Source of the DNA: CAZPNX01 sp964588285
Lineage (GTDB): Bacteria; Edwardsbacteria; AC1; EtOH8
Direction: 5' to 3'
DNA length: 64,000 nucleotides
Assembly: GCA_964588285.1 (NCBI GenBank)
Contig: CAZPNX010000004.1
Span: 107,483-171,482, forward strand
Shown here piece by piece: positions 32,106-40,413 of this stretch. The position numbers and the translations under genes are program-made. Under the pieces are notes generated by a model. It made no database searches, was not told the DNA's origin, and saw only the letters and a list, made by a program, of their open reading frames with translations. How positions within the stretch are numbered: the first letter of the stretch is position 1; every line of letters begins with the position of its first letter.

Positions 32106-35100
32106 ATGCAAATGAGCCTAAAGTCTCTTTTAAAACCGGGGAAGAAACAGACAGCCCCGGACCCGCCGCCGGCCCCGGCCGCCTCCGGGCCTCCCCAGGA
32201 GGTGCTGGAGAAGTACCTGGCCCAGGTGGCCAAATTCACCGACCTCCTGCCCTCCATCGTCCAGGGCTCGAACCAGTTGAACGAGATGGAGAAGAAGCAC
32301 CTGGAGATCATCCAGGACTTCAGCCGGCAGATGGGGGACATCTTCAAGAAGCAGGAGGTGATGGCCTCCTCCTCCACCATGGTGCTGGAGACCAGCTGGG
32401 ACTACAAGCAGGTGATCGTCGGCACCCAGCGGATGCTGGAAAATCTGCTGTCCTCTTTCGACCAGGCCCTGGGGCTCAACGACCAGGTGGAGGCCGCGGT
32501 GGAGCGGCTGGGCGCCAGCGTCGGCCAGCTGTCCCGGATGGTGGGCCTGATGGCCGACCTTTCGACCAACATCCGCCAGCTGTCGCGCAACGCCGAGATC
32601 ATGTCCTATCACTCCGGGGCCTCGGGCCGGGGCTTCGGCATCATCGCCGAGAAGATGGGGGTGCTGACCGGCGAGCTGGAGGCGGCGGCCGGACAGACGC
32701 CGCTGATCGACGCCGAGATCAAGGGGAAGCTGGAGGTCATCGAAGGCCGGGTGGGCTCCATCCGGGGCCTGGCCGGCGGCCTGCGGGACAGCACCATGGC
32801 GGTGCGGGCCAAGCTGACCGAGATCTTCTCCCTAAACCAGAACATCATCCAGGGATTCGAGGACATCCAACAGGCCTCGGAGCGGCAGAAAGGCATCAGG
32901 GAGAAGCTGCTGGGGGGCATGGCCGACATCTCGGAGCTGGCCGAGAGGCTGGGGGTCTCCCAGGAGGTGGTGGCCACGGTGCTGGCCACCGAGGTGGCCG
33001 ACGCCGGCCAGATAGACTTTGTCCGGGACCAGCTGGCCACCGCCCGCAGGCTGGAGGCCGAGACCGGGGCGCCCTGGGCCGTGCGCCAGCTGGCCATCGA
33101 ATTGTTCCTGATGCGCTCCAAGCTGGAGGTGGCCCGCAGCCGATGGCTTGACCTCAACCAGTCTATCTCCGCCCTCAGGCAGACGGTGCAGAGCGAGGAG
33201 CGGCTGCCGGCCCAGCTGCTGCAGGAGCTGGAGGGCCTGTTCGAGAGCATCGAGCAGATAGGAGCCAAGCTGGCCTCGATAGACAGCGACCTGTCGAGCA
33301 CCCAGCAGAGCTCCAACGAGATCGAGGGCAAGCTGTCCCGGGCCGACGAGGACCTGAAAAAATGGCATGCCTGGCTTTCGGAGATGTCTGAGGCCTGCCT
33401 GGTCATGGAACAGGGCCTGGACAGGCTCCGGGCCATCGGGGAGACGGTCAGGTCCTTTGCCGAACAGATAAAGCTGCTGGCCTTTTATTCGGCGGTGGAG
33501 GCGGCCGACATGGGCCAGTCAGGCCAGGACCTGGCCTCCTTGGTGGCCCAGGCCAGGGAGCTGGCCAACAAGGCCAACGCCGACTCGGTGCAGCTGGGGC
33601 CGCTGCTGGAACAAATCGTCGCCCAATTCGGCCAGGCCTCCAAGCTGGTCAGGGAAAACCTGGCCATGCTGGAGAGGATCCTGGGGGAGGTGACACAGGC
33701 CAACTGGTCGCTGGCCAAGCTCAAGGAGTCGGCCGAGCAATTCGAGCTCATCGGACGGGAGACCTCCAAGCTCATCGAACAGCAGAGGCACAGGAGACAG
33801 GATCTGGCCGCCACCTACACCCAGTTTGCCGATTCCTTCCAGGGGGTGGGCCTGAAGCTGGAGGAGCTGTTCCGCCTGCTGTCGCGGGCGGCCGAGACCC
33901 TGAACCTGTTCGGGCATTTCGACGCCCAGCTGTTCGACCGCATCGACCGGAGTCTGCTTCGGAGCCGGGGCGGAGGGACGATGCGCTTTAATCTGGCCTC
34001 GGATCCGCTGACCCTGGACCCGGCCCTGTCCACCGACGCCACCTCCAACGAGGTGGTGGCCCAGCTGTTCGAAGGCCTGGTGCAGTTCGACAAGGGGGCC
34101 AACGTCATCCCGGGAATCGCCTGGCATTGGACCATTTCGTCCGACGGGCTGACCTGGACCTTCCACCTGAAGCCGGGCGTCAAGTTCCACAACGGCCGGG
34201 AGCTGACGGCCGAGGACGTCAAATACTCCTTGGAGCGCCTGCTGAACCGGGATTTCAAGTCGCCCAACGCCTATTTCATAGACATGATACAGGGCGCCGA
34301 CCAGATGCAGCAGGGCCGGGCCCGCTCCCTGGAGGGGCTGAAGGTGGTCGACCCCCACTGCCTGGTGATCGCCCTGAAGTCGCCCTACATGCCGTTTCTG
34401 GCCAACCTGGCGGCCGCGGCCACCTCCATCGTGCCCAGGGAGGAGGTGGAGAGGCTGGGGGAGAATTTCGGCCGCAGCCCGGTGGGGGCCGGGCCCTACC
34501 GTCTGGCAGAATGGCAGAGTGGCAAGAGTATAGTGCTGGAGGCATTCCCGGACTACCACCAGCAGACAGTGTCGGCCGACCGCATCCGCTTTATCATCGG
34601 GCTTTCCGAGGAGGAGAGACGGAGGAGTTTCCTGCAAAACGAGCTGGACCAGGTTGATGTCCACCGCCGGGACTTGGAGGAGTTCCAGAAGCAGGGCAAA
34701 AAGATCCAGGAGATCGCTTCGCTTAACGTCCAATACATCTGCATCAACGTTTCCAAGGCCACGCCCTTTGCCCATAAGCTGGTGCGCCAGGCACTGAACT
34801 GCGCCATCGACCGCCAGGCCCTGATCGATAAAACCGAGCTCAAGGGCGAGGCGGTGCTGGCCAAGGGCGTTTTCCCGCCCACTCTGGCGGCCTACAACCA
34901 GAAGCTGGAGGGCTATCCCTACGACCCGGAGATGGCCAGAAAGCTGCTGGCCGACGCCGGATTCCCCGGAGGGCCGCCGGGCGAGTACCTGCTGGACATC
35001 AGGGACATCAAGGCCCAGCTGGACCGGGCCGAGCTTGTTCGCGACTACTGCCTGGAGGTTGGCATCAAGCTGAAGCTGAATCCCCTGGGCTGGCGCGAGC

Positions 35101-35483
35101 TTTTGGACCGGGCCTACGGAGGCGACTCCCTGCTCTCCTTCCGGGGCTGGTCCTCCGACAACGGGGACCCGGACAATTTTCTCTATCCGCTGTTCCACTC
35201 CCGCAACTGGGGCCGGCCGGGCAACACCGCCTTCTTCAAGTCGCCCCTTTTGGACCAGATGCTGGACAAGGCCCTGGCCGTGCGCAATCCGCTGGAGAGG
35301 CTGGCCTACTACCGGGAGATCGAGCGGATGATCGTTGAAGAGGCGCCCTGGGTCTTCCTCTACCATTCCATCCGCTTCTCGGCCACCCAGCCCTGGCTGC
35401 ACGGCTTCCGGGCCCGGCCCATGGGGGCGCCTCGGCTAAAGGATTGCTGGCTGGAACCGGACAAGGTGGATGATAAGGGATGA
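32106..35483 (+). CDS. Chemoreceptor-like coiled coil fused to SBP_bac_5 domain
   Basis: A 1125-residue protein with no signal peptide and no membrane helix (it opens MQMSLKSLLKPGKKQ). Residues about 30-620 are coiled coil with two stretches resembling the methyl-accepting chemotaxis signalling hairpin: NAEIMSYHSGASGRGFGIIA near 161-180, and FYSAVEAADMGQSGQDLASL near 460-480. Residues 626-1125 form a complete family-5 (OppA/DppA) oligopeptide-binding domain: TLDPALSTDATSNEVV, FHLKPGVKFHNGRELTAEDV, AGPYRLAEWQSGK, FRGWSSDNGDPDNF. It sits between murI and rph with no permease nearby. Topology predicts a cytosolic binding protein, so a peptide sensor is more likely than a transporter part. Confidence 0.8.
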   Translation: MQMSLKSLLKPGKKQTAPDPPPAPAASGPPQEVLEKYLAQVAKFTDLLPSIVQGSNQLNEMEKKHLEIIQDFSRQMGDIFKKQEVMASSSTMVLETSWDYKQVIVGTQRMLENLLSSFDQALGLNDQVEAAVERLGASVGQLSRMVGLMADLSTNIRQLSRNAEIMSYHSGASGRGFGIIAEKMGVLTGELEAAAGQTPLIDAEIKGKLEVIEGRVGSIRGLAGGLRDSTMAVRAKLTEIFSLNQNIIQGFEDIQQASERQKGIREKLLGGMADISELAERLGVSQEVVATVLATEVADAGQIDFVRDQLATARRLEAETGAPWAVRQLAIELFLMRSKLEVARSRWLDLNQSISALRQTVQSEERLPAQLLQELEGLFESIEQIGAKLASIDSDLSSTQQSSNEIEGKLSRADEDLKKWHAWLSEMSEACLVMEQGLDRLRAIGETVRSFAEQIKLLAFYSAVEAADMGQSGQDLASLVAQARELANKANADSVQLGPLLEQIVAQFGQASKLVRENLAMLERILGEVTQANWSLAKLKESAEQFELIGRETSKLIEQQRHRRQDLAATYTQFADSFQGVGLKLEELFRLLSRAAETLNLFGHFDAQLFDRIDRSLLRSRGGGTMRFNLASDPLTLDPALSTDATSNEVVAQLFEGLVQFDKGANVIPGIAWHWTISSDGLTWTFHLKPGVKFHNGRELTAEDVKYSLERLLNRDFKSPNAYFIDMIQGADQMQQGRARSLEGLKVVDPHCLVIALKSPYMPFLANLAAAATSIVPREEVERLGENFGRSPVGAGPYRLAEWQSGKSIVLEAFPDYHQQTVSADRIRFIIGLSEEERRRSFLQNELDQVDVHRRDLEEFQKQGKKIQEIASLNVQYICINVSKATPFAHKLVRQALNCAIDRQALIDKTELKGEAVLAKGVFPPTLAAYNQKLEGYPYDPEMARKLLADAGFPGGPPGEYLLDIRDIKAQLDRAELVRDYCLEVGIKLKLNPLGWRELLDRAYGGDSLLSFRGWSSDNGDPDNFLYPLFHSRNWGRPGNTAFFKSPLLDQMLDKALAVRNPLERLAYYREIERMIVEEAPWVFLYHSIRFSATQPWLHGFRARPMGAPRLKDCWLEPDKVDDKG

Positions 35484-35493
35484 CTATTCTTCA

Positions 35494-35525
35494 GGACGCT
35501 GATTTCCGCTGATACCATTTGATAC
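35494..35525 (+). repeat. Short word repeat (CGCTGAT)
   Basis: Imperfect copies ACGCTGATTT, CCGCTGATA and TTGATACCGC lie between the fusion gene and rph. No promoter was identified here. Confidence 0.45.
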
Positions 35526-35574
35526 CGCAAACCAAGCTCGAATCAATCATAAACGATGATGGCAGTCGAACTGC

Positions 35575-36297
35575 ATGGCTTCGAATAGCAGAAACAGCTG
35601 TAGACTTCGCCCGGCCTCGATCCAGCCGGGCTTTCTGCGCTCGGCCCCGGAGTCGGCCTTGGTCAGCTTCGGCGACACCAAGGTCATCTGCGCGGCCACG
35701 GTCGAGGAACGGGTGCCGCCTTTTTTGCGCGGCCAGGGCCGGGGCTGGGTGACGGCCGAGTACGGCATGCTGCCCCGCTCCAGCCCAGAGCGCATCGACC
35801 GGGGCCAGGCTAGGGGCGGCCGGGCGCTGGAGATCAGCCGGCTGATAGGCCGCAGCCTGCGGGCGGCGGTGGACCTCGAAGCTTTGGGCGAGCGGACCAT
35901 CACCATCGACTGCGACGTGCTCCAGGCCGACGGCGGCACCCGGACGGTGTCCGTCACCGGAGGCTGGGTGGCTTTGGCCCTGGCGGTCAATAGATTGTTG
36001 AACGAGGGTAGGCTGGAATCCAATCCCATAAAAAGACAGGTGGCCGCCATCAGCGTGGGACTGGTCGGCGGGAAATACGCTTTGGATCTTTGCTACCGGC
36101 AGGACAGCCAAGCCGAGGTCGACCTGAACCTGGTGGGGGCCAAACCCGGCGGCCTGATCGAGGTGCAGGGCACGGCCGAAAAGGGGAGCTTCAGCCCGGC
36201 CCAACTGCAGGCCATGGTCGGGATCGGCCGGACCGGGCTTAAACACCTATTCCGCCTGCAGAAGAAAGCTTTGCCCCGATGGCCGCTGAAAGCATAA
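35575..36297 (+). CDS. rph: Ribonuclease PH
   Basis: A 240-residue phosphorolytic exoribonuclease that trims tRNA 3' ends. The family blocks are present: LRPASIQPGFLRSAPES, VSFGDTKVICAATVEERVPP, FLRGQGRGWVTAEYGMLPRS, a central DCDVLQADGGTRTVSVTGG, and the C-terminal DLNLVGAKPGGLIEVQGTAE. The N-terminus MASNSRNSC is diverged from the usual DGR..DQ, but length and all core residues fit. The 3' end overlaps the pseudouridine synthase gene by 19 bases, an arrangement implying co-expression of RNA-maturation enzymes. Confidence 0.93.
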   Translation: MASNSRNSCRLRPASIQPGFLRSAPESALVSFGDTKVICAATVEERVPPFLRGQGRGWVTAEYGMLPRSSPERIDRGQARGGRALEISRLIGRSLRAAVDLEALGERTITIDCDVLQADGGTRTVSVTGGWVALALAVNRLLNEGRLESNPIKRQVAAISVGLVGGKYALDLCYRQDSQAEVDLNLVGAKPGGLIEVQGTAEKGSFSPAQLQAMVGIGRTGLKHLFRLQKKALPRWPLKA

Positions 36298-37265
36298 GCA
36301 TCACGGCGGCCCCGGACCAGAACCGGATCAGGCTGGACCGCTATCTGCTGTGCCGGGGCATCAAGCTATCGCGCAGCCGGATCCAAAAATTGATCCTGTC
36401 CGGCTCGGTTCTGGTTGACGGGCGCACCCGGCCTCCGGGGTATCAGGTGAAGCCGGGCGACAGAATCGACATCAGACTGGAGCCGGGCCGGGCGGAGCGG
36501 AGAACGCCCCTGGCGGAAGACATACCGCTGGAGATCGTCTACGAGGACGAGGATCTTCTGGTGGTCAACAAACCGGCCGGGATGGTGGTTCATCCGGCTC
36601 CGGGAAATTACCAGGGCACCTTGGTGAACGCGCTGTTGGGAAGGGCCGGCCGTCTGTCGCCGGGGAGCGGGGAGGACCGGCCCGGCATACTGCACCGGCT
36701 GGACAAGGATACCTCGGGCCTGCTGATCGTGGCCAAGAATGCGGAGGCCCACCACCGGCTGGCCGGGCAATTGGCCACCAGGCGCATCAAGCGAACCTAT
36801 CTGGCGCTGGTCTGGGGCAAGCTCCAAGGGGAGGGCTCCATCTCGGCCCCGGTGGGGCGCTCGGCCTTTGACCGCAAAAAGATGGGCGTCAGCGCCCTGC
36901 GCGGGCGGCAGGCGGTCACCCATTACCGGGTGCTGCAAAATTTCGGCCGAACCGCCACCCTGGTCGAAGTCTCCCTGGAGACCGGGCGCACCCACCAGAT
37001 CCGGGTCCACCTGGAGCACATCGGGCATCCGGTGATAGGCGATGCCACCTATGGCAAAGGCGTGAGCCAGATATGGCGCGGCCTGGATCCGATCTCCCGC
37101 CGCCGAGCCCAGGCTGTTTCGGGGATGATGGAGCGCCAGGCGCTGCATGCCTTCAGGCTGAGGTTCAGCCATCCGGCCACCGGCCGGCTGATGGAGCTCG
37201 AAAACCAGCCTCCGTCCGACATACGAGGCCTCATGGATTATCTGGGGGAAAACCAGGGGACATAG
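36279..37265 (+). CDS. rluD: RluA-family pseudouridine synthase (RluD-like)
   Basis: A 328-residue rRNA pseudouridine synthase. An N-terminal S4 RNA-binding domain (about residues 16-75, RLDRYLLCRGIKLSRSRIQK) is followed by the catalytic domain with the universal HRLDKDTSGLL motif (His139, catalytic Asp142) and TGRTHQIRVHLEHIGHP. S4 plus RluA order matches RluD/RluC, which modify 23S rRNA; which of these cannot be decided by eye. Start overlaps rph. A strong promoter follows its stop, so the transcript probably ends here. Confidence 0.92.
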   Translation: MAAESISITAAPDQNRIRLDRYLLCRGIKLSRSRIQKLILSGSVLVDGRTRPPGYQVKPGDRIDIRLEPGRAERRTPLAEDIPLEIVYEDEDLLVVNKPAGMVVHPAPGNYQGTLVNALLGRAGRLSPGSGEDRPGILHRLDKDTSGLLIVAKNAEAHHRLAGQLATRRIKRTYLALVWGKLQGEGSISAPVGRSAFDRKKMGVSALRGRQAVTHYRVLQNFGRTATLVEVSLETGRTHQIRVHLEHIGHPVIGDATYGKGVSQIWRGLDPISRRRAQAVSGMMERQALHAFRLRFSHPATGRLMELENQPPSDIRGLMDYLGENQGT

Positions 37266-37277
37266 CATCATTTTATC

Positions 37278-37306
37278 TTGACAACCGGGCGGGATGCTGA
37301 TATATT
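37278..37306 (+). promoter_or_regulatory. Strong sigma-70 promoter for the OmpA-like gene
   Basis: A perfect TTGACA at 37278-37283 and TATATT at 37301-37306 are separated by 17 bases, 37 bases before the ATG and followed by AAGGAGGG. The match is among the best in the window and fits an abundant outer-membrane protein. Confidence 0.85.
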
Positions 37307-37343
37307 TATAGGATAAACAAGGAGACGATTTAAGGAGGGCTTT

Positions 37344-39284
37344 ATGCGATACATCAAATGCTGTCAGATGGTTTTGCTGGCCGCGCTTCTGGCGGCCCCG
37401 GCCCTGGCCTACAGCCCGCCGGCCTTCGACGGCGGCTGCGGCCTGTTCAAGGTGTCCTCGGCCCGGACCCTGGGACGGGGCATGCTGGCGGTGGGGTTTT
37501 TGCACTCCGACTACAGCTCGATCAAAAAGGCCAAAGGCGATCCCTTCTTTCAGGGCGACACCCTGACCGGCGGCGCCCCGGACAAGCACCACCGCGGAAC
37601 CTCCCGGCTGATGATCGGCTTCGCCCCCATGGACTACTTCGAGTTCGCCCTGGGGACCAGGATGTACGCGGTCTACGATCAGCACGCCAACGTCTCCGGC
37701 CAGTACGGCCGCTACGATTCCCTCAATTACGACCTGGCCTGGTTCTGGCTGCGCGACATCCAGATCAAACTCAAGGGGTCATACCCCTCGCCGGTCTGGG
37801 GCAAGGCCAAGTTCTCCTTTGCGGTCGGGGCCGAGGTCTTCGCCAATATCGGCCTGCCCACCGAGCTTTCCTACACCTACACCGAGGGCCGGGCCAACAA
37901 GCCGGAATCCTCCCTGGTGGCCCACGGCTTCACCGAGCTGGTGCCCTTCAATACCGACTTCGGCGGCAAGTTCCTGTCCACCCTGTCTTTGGGGCCGGTC
38001 CAGCTCCACGGCAACATCGGCTATCTGGCGGCCGGCAATCCCAAGCCGGGATGGATCATCTCCGACTCCCTGCTGCCGTCGCCGTCGGACTCCACCTACC
38101 TTTTGTTCCAGGCGACCAAGGGCACCGGCGTTCATGAAGACCAGATCCTGTGGGGGGGCGGCCTGGAGGTGGCGGCCGGTCCCTATGTCACCTTCCTGCT
38201 GGAGGCCTCGGGCGAAAAACCCAAAAGCAACAAATCGTTCCTCCAGGGAAGCCCCAACCGCATCACCCCAGGCATCCGCTTCAACACCCCGGCCGGTTTC
38301 ACCATCGACGGCGGCTGCGAGCTCAAGATGCACAAGAATGCGGCCGTGCCGGATTGGAATGCCCTGTTCGGCTTCTCGGTGACCTCGTCAGTGCTGCCCA
38401 AACCCAAGCCGATACCCCAGGCCGTCATCGCCGGCAAGGTGACCATCGCCGGCACCGACTCGGTGCTGATGGCCACCCTGACTATAGCCGGCCAGCCGCC
38501 TATAATGCAGAAGCCGGACGGAAGTTTTTCGGTGACCCTGCCTCCGGGCACCTACCGGGTAAGGGCCGCGGCCGGCGACTCCTTCCTGTGGCAGGAGAAA
38601 GCGGCCACCCTGGCCGACGGCCAGACGATGATCATGGACTTCGCCATCCGCCGGAAGGAGTTCCCCAAGGGGACGGTCACCGGCAAGATCACCGACGCCA
38701 AGACCGGCAACCCGCTGGGGGTGACCCTGGCCTTCTACGGGCCCGACCGTCAGATGGTGGACAAGCCGGTGACCAGCGACGTGCTGACCGGAATCTACAC
38801 CATCAGCCTGCCGCCCAACATCTACTCGGTGCAGGCCACGGCCGAAGGCTACAATGTGGAGACGGCCCCGGTGCCGGTCAACGACAAACAGACCTTTATC
38901 CAAAACTTCAGCATGCGGCCCATTCCCAAGAAGGGGGAGAAGGTGGTGCTCAAGGGCATCAAGTTCCGCACCGCCCGGGCCGACATCATGGTGTCCTCCT
39001 ATCCCATCTTGGACGAGGCGGCCAAACTGCTGAAGGACAACCCCACCATCAAGGTGGAGATCGGCGGCCACACCGATAGCCGGGGCAGCGCCAGGAGGAA
39101 CCAGGCCCTGTCCGAAGCCCGGGCCAACGCGGTGCGCAACTACCTGATCGCCAATCACGGCATCAGCCCGGACCGGTTGACGGCCAGAGGCTACGGCAAG
39201 GACATGCCCATAGAATCCAACCGGACTTCGGCCGGCCGGGCGGCCAACCGCCGCATCGAGTTCGTGGTGATGAGCCAAAACTGA
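37344..39284 (+). CDS. OmpA-family outer-membrane protein
   Basis: A 646-residue exported protein. The signal peptide is residues 1-22 (ending ALAYS). About 300 residues of beta-barrel-like sequence follow, with alternating aromatic/Gly patterns and FELVPFNTDFGG-type turns. Two carboxypeptidase-regulatory-like (CNA-B) domains occupy roughly 360-530. The OmpA peptidoglycan-binding domain spans about 535-646, with IGGHTDSRGSARRNQALS and LTARGYGKDMPIESN. It tethers the outer membrane to peptidoglycan. It has its own promoter, a strong AAGGAGGG ribosome site and a terminator directly after it. Confidence 0.88.
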   Translation: MRYIKCCQMVLLAALLAAPALAYSPPAFDGGCGLFKVSSARTLGRGMLAVGFLHSDYSSIKKAKGDPFFQGDTLTGGAPDKHHRGTSRLMIGFAPMDYFEFALGTRMYAVYDQHANVSGQYGRYDSLNYDLAWFWLRDIQIKLKGSYPSPVWGKAKFSFAVGAEVFANIGLPTELSYTYTEGRANKPESSLVAHGFTELVPFNTDFGGKFLSTLSLGPVQLHGNIGYLAAGNPKPGWIISDSLLPSPSDSTYLLFQATKGTGVHEDQILWGGGLEVAAGPYVTFLLEASGEKPKSNKSFLQGSPNRITPGIRFNTPAGFTIDGGCELKMHKNAAVPDWNALFGFSVTSSVLPKPKPIPQAVIAGKVTIAGTDSVLMATLTIAGQPPIMQKPDGSFSVTLPPGTYRVRAAAGDSFLWQEKAATLADGQTMIMDFAIRRKEFPKGTVTGKITDAKTGNPLGVTLAFYGPDRQMVDKPVTSDVLTGIYTISLPPNIYSVQATAEGYNVETAPVPVNDKQTFIQNFSMRPIPKKGEKVVLKGIKFRTARADIMVSSYPILDEAAKLLKDNPTIKVEIGGHTDSRGSARRNQALSEARANAVRNYLIANHGISPDRLTARGYGKDMPIESNRTSAGRAANRRIEFVVMSQN

Positions 39285-39299
39285 GCGGTCCCGCCTCCC

Positions 39300-39334
39300 A
39301 AGCCCCTTCCCGGGAGAGCCGGGAAGGGGCTTTT
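39300..39334 (+). terminator. Intrinsic terminator after the OmpA-like gene
   Basis: A 14-bp stem AGCCCCTTCCCGG/CCGGGAAGGGGCT with loop GAGAG is followed by TTTT. It lies 16 bases after the stop codon. Confidence 0.9.
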
Positions 39335-39380
39335 GCTATGGCCGGGATACGTTTGCGGACAGGGACCGGCCAAAAAGCCG

Positions 39381-39409
39381 TTGCATTTTACAGCCATTTC
39401 GGATATCAT
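39381..39409 (+). promoter_or_regulatory. Promoter-like pair before metF
   Basis: TTGCAT at 39381-39386 and TATCAT at 39404-39409 are separated by 17 bases, about 45 bases before metF and just after the preceding terminator. No riboswitch-like fold was seen in the remaining leader. Confidence 0.6.
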
Positions 39410-39453
39410 TCTGTCCGCCGCCGATTTGGAAACGCCATCCAACAGAAGACGCC

Positions 39454-40413
39454 ATGCACATCACCGAACACCTGCAGAACGCCAAGAGGACGCTGATCTC
39501 GCTGGAGATCACTCCGCCGGAGAAGGGCCACAGCATCCAGGGGATATTCGAAACGGTGGACCGGCTGGCGCCCTTCTCGCCCAGCTTCATCAACGTCACC
39601 TACCACCAGACCAGCATCGTCTACGAGGAGCAGGACGACGTCATCCGCAAGGTTCCCAAGCGCAAGAAGCCGGGCACCGTCGGCATCTGCGCCGCTTTGG
39701 CCAACCGCTACCGAATCGAGACCGTCCCCCATCTTATCTGCGGAGGCTTCAACCGCTACGAGACCGAGGACGCGCTGATCGACCTCCATTACTTGGGTTT
39801 CGAGAACCTGTTCGTCATCCGGGGAGACCCGCCTCCTGGTTACAAGGAGTATCGGCCCGAGCCGGACGGGTACCGCTACGCCTCGGAGCTGGTGGAGCAG
39901 ATCGCCAATCTCAATCGGGGAAAGTACCTGGAGGAGCTGGACGACGCCGTGCCCACCAATTTCTGCGTGGGAGTGGCCGGTTATCCGGAAAAGCACTACG
40001 AGTCGCCCAATCCGGCCGAGGACATTCAGCACCTTAAGGAGAAAGTGGAATGCGGGGCCGGCTACATCATCACCCAGATGGTTTTTTCGGCCCAGGTTTT
40101 CAGCGATTTTGTGAAGCGGGCCCGGGCGGCCGGCATCAACGTGCCCATCATCCCGGGCGTCAAGGTGATCACCGGGGAGAAACAGCTGGTCAACATCCCC
40201 CGCGACTTTCACATCGACCTGCCGGAGGCGCTGGTCACAGGAATCAAAAGCGCCGGCGGGCCGGAGCAGGCGCGGCGCTTCGGCACCGATTTCACCACGG
40301 AACTCTGCCGCCAGCTTTTGGAGCTCAAGGTGCCCTGCATTCACTTCTACACCATGGGCAAAAGCGGGGCGGTGGCCGAGGTTCTAAGCCGGCTTATGGG
40401 GCAGGGGCTGTGA
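39454..40413 (+). CDS. metF: Methylenetetrahydrofolate reductase
   Basis: A 319-residue flavoprotein making 5-methyl-tetrahydrofolate for methionine synthesis. The TIM-barrel pattern is clear: SLEITPPEKGHSIQ with the catalytic Glu, SFINVTYHQTS, VPHLICGGFNRYETED, LFVIRGDPPPG, NFCVGVAGYPEKH and GADYIITQ-like GAGYIITQMVF, ending FYTMGKSGAV. Its stop overlaps the GTG start of metH (GTGA), so the two steps of methyl transfer to homocysteine are translated together. Confidence 0.92.
   Translation: MHITEHLQNAKRTLISLEITPPEKGHSIQGIFETVDRLAPFSPSFINVTYHQTSIVYEEQDDVIRKVPKRKKPGTVGICAALANRYRIETVPHLICGGFNRYETEDALIDLHYLGFENLFVIRGDPPPGYKEYRPEPDGYRYASELVEQIANLNRGKYLEELDDAVPTNFCVGVAGYPEKHYESPNPAEDIQHLKEKVECGAGYIITQMVFSAQVFSDFVKRARAAGINVPIIPGVKVITGEKQLVNIPRDFHIDLPEALVTGIKSAGGPEQARRFGTDFTTELCRQLLELKVPCIHFYTMGKSGAVAEVLSRLMGQGL

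Noticed and set aside
33519..35402. Long antisense open frame across the fusion gene
   Set aside because: GC-rich coding DNA leaves long chance frames on the opposite strand; it has no domain, no ribosome site and low-complexity composition.
39335..39453. SAM or cobalamin riboswitch before metF-metH
   Set aside because: The gap is short and no conserved box or multi-stem fold was visible; only a promoter-like pair is supported.
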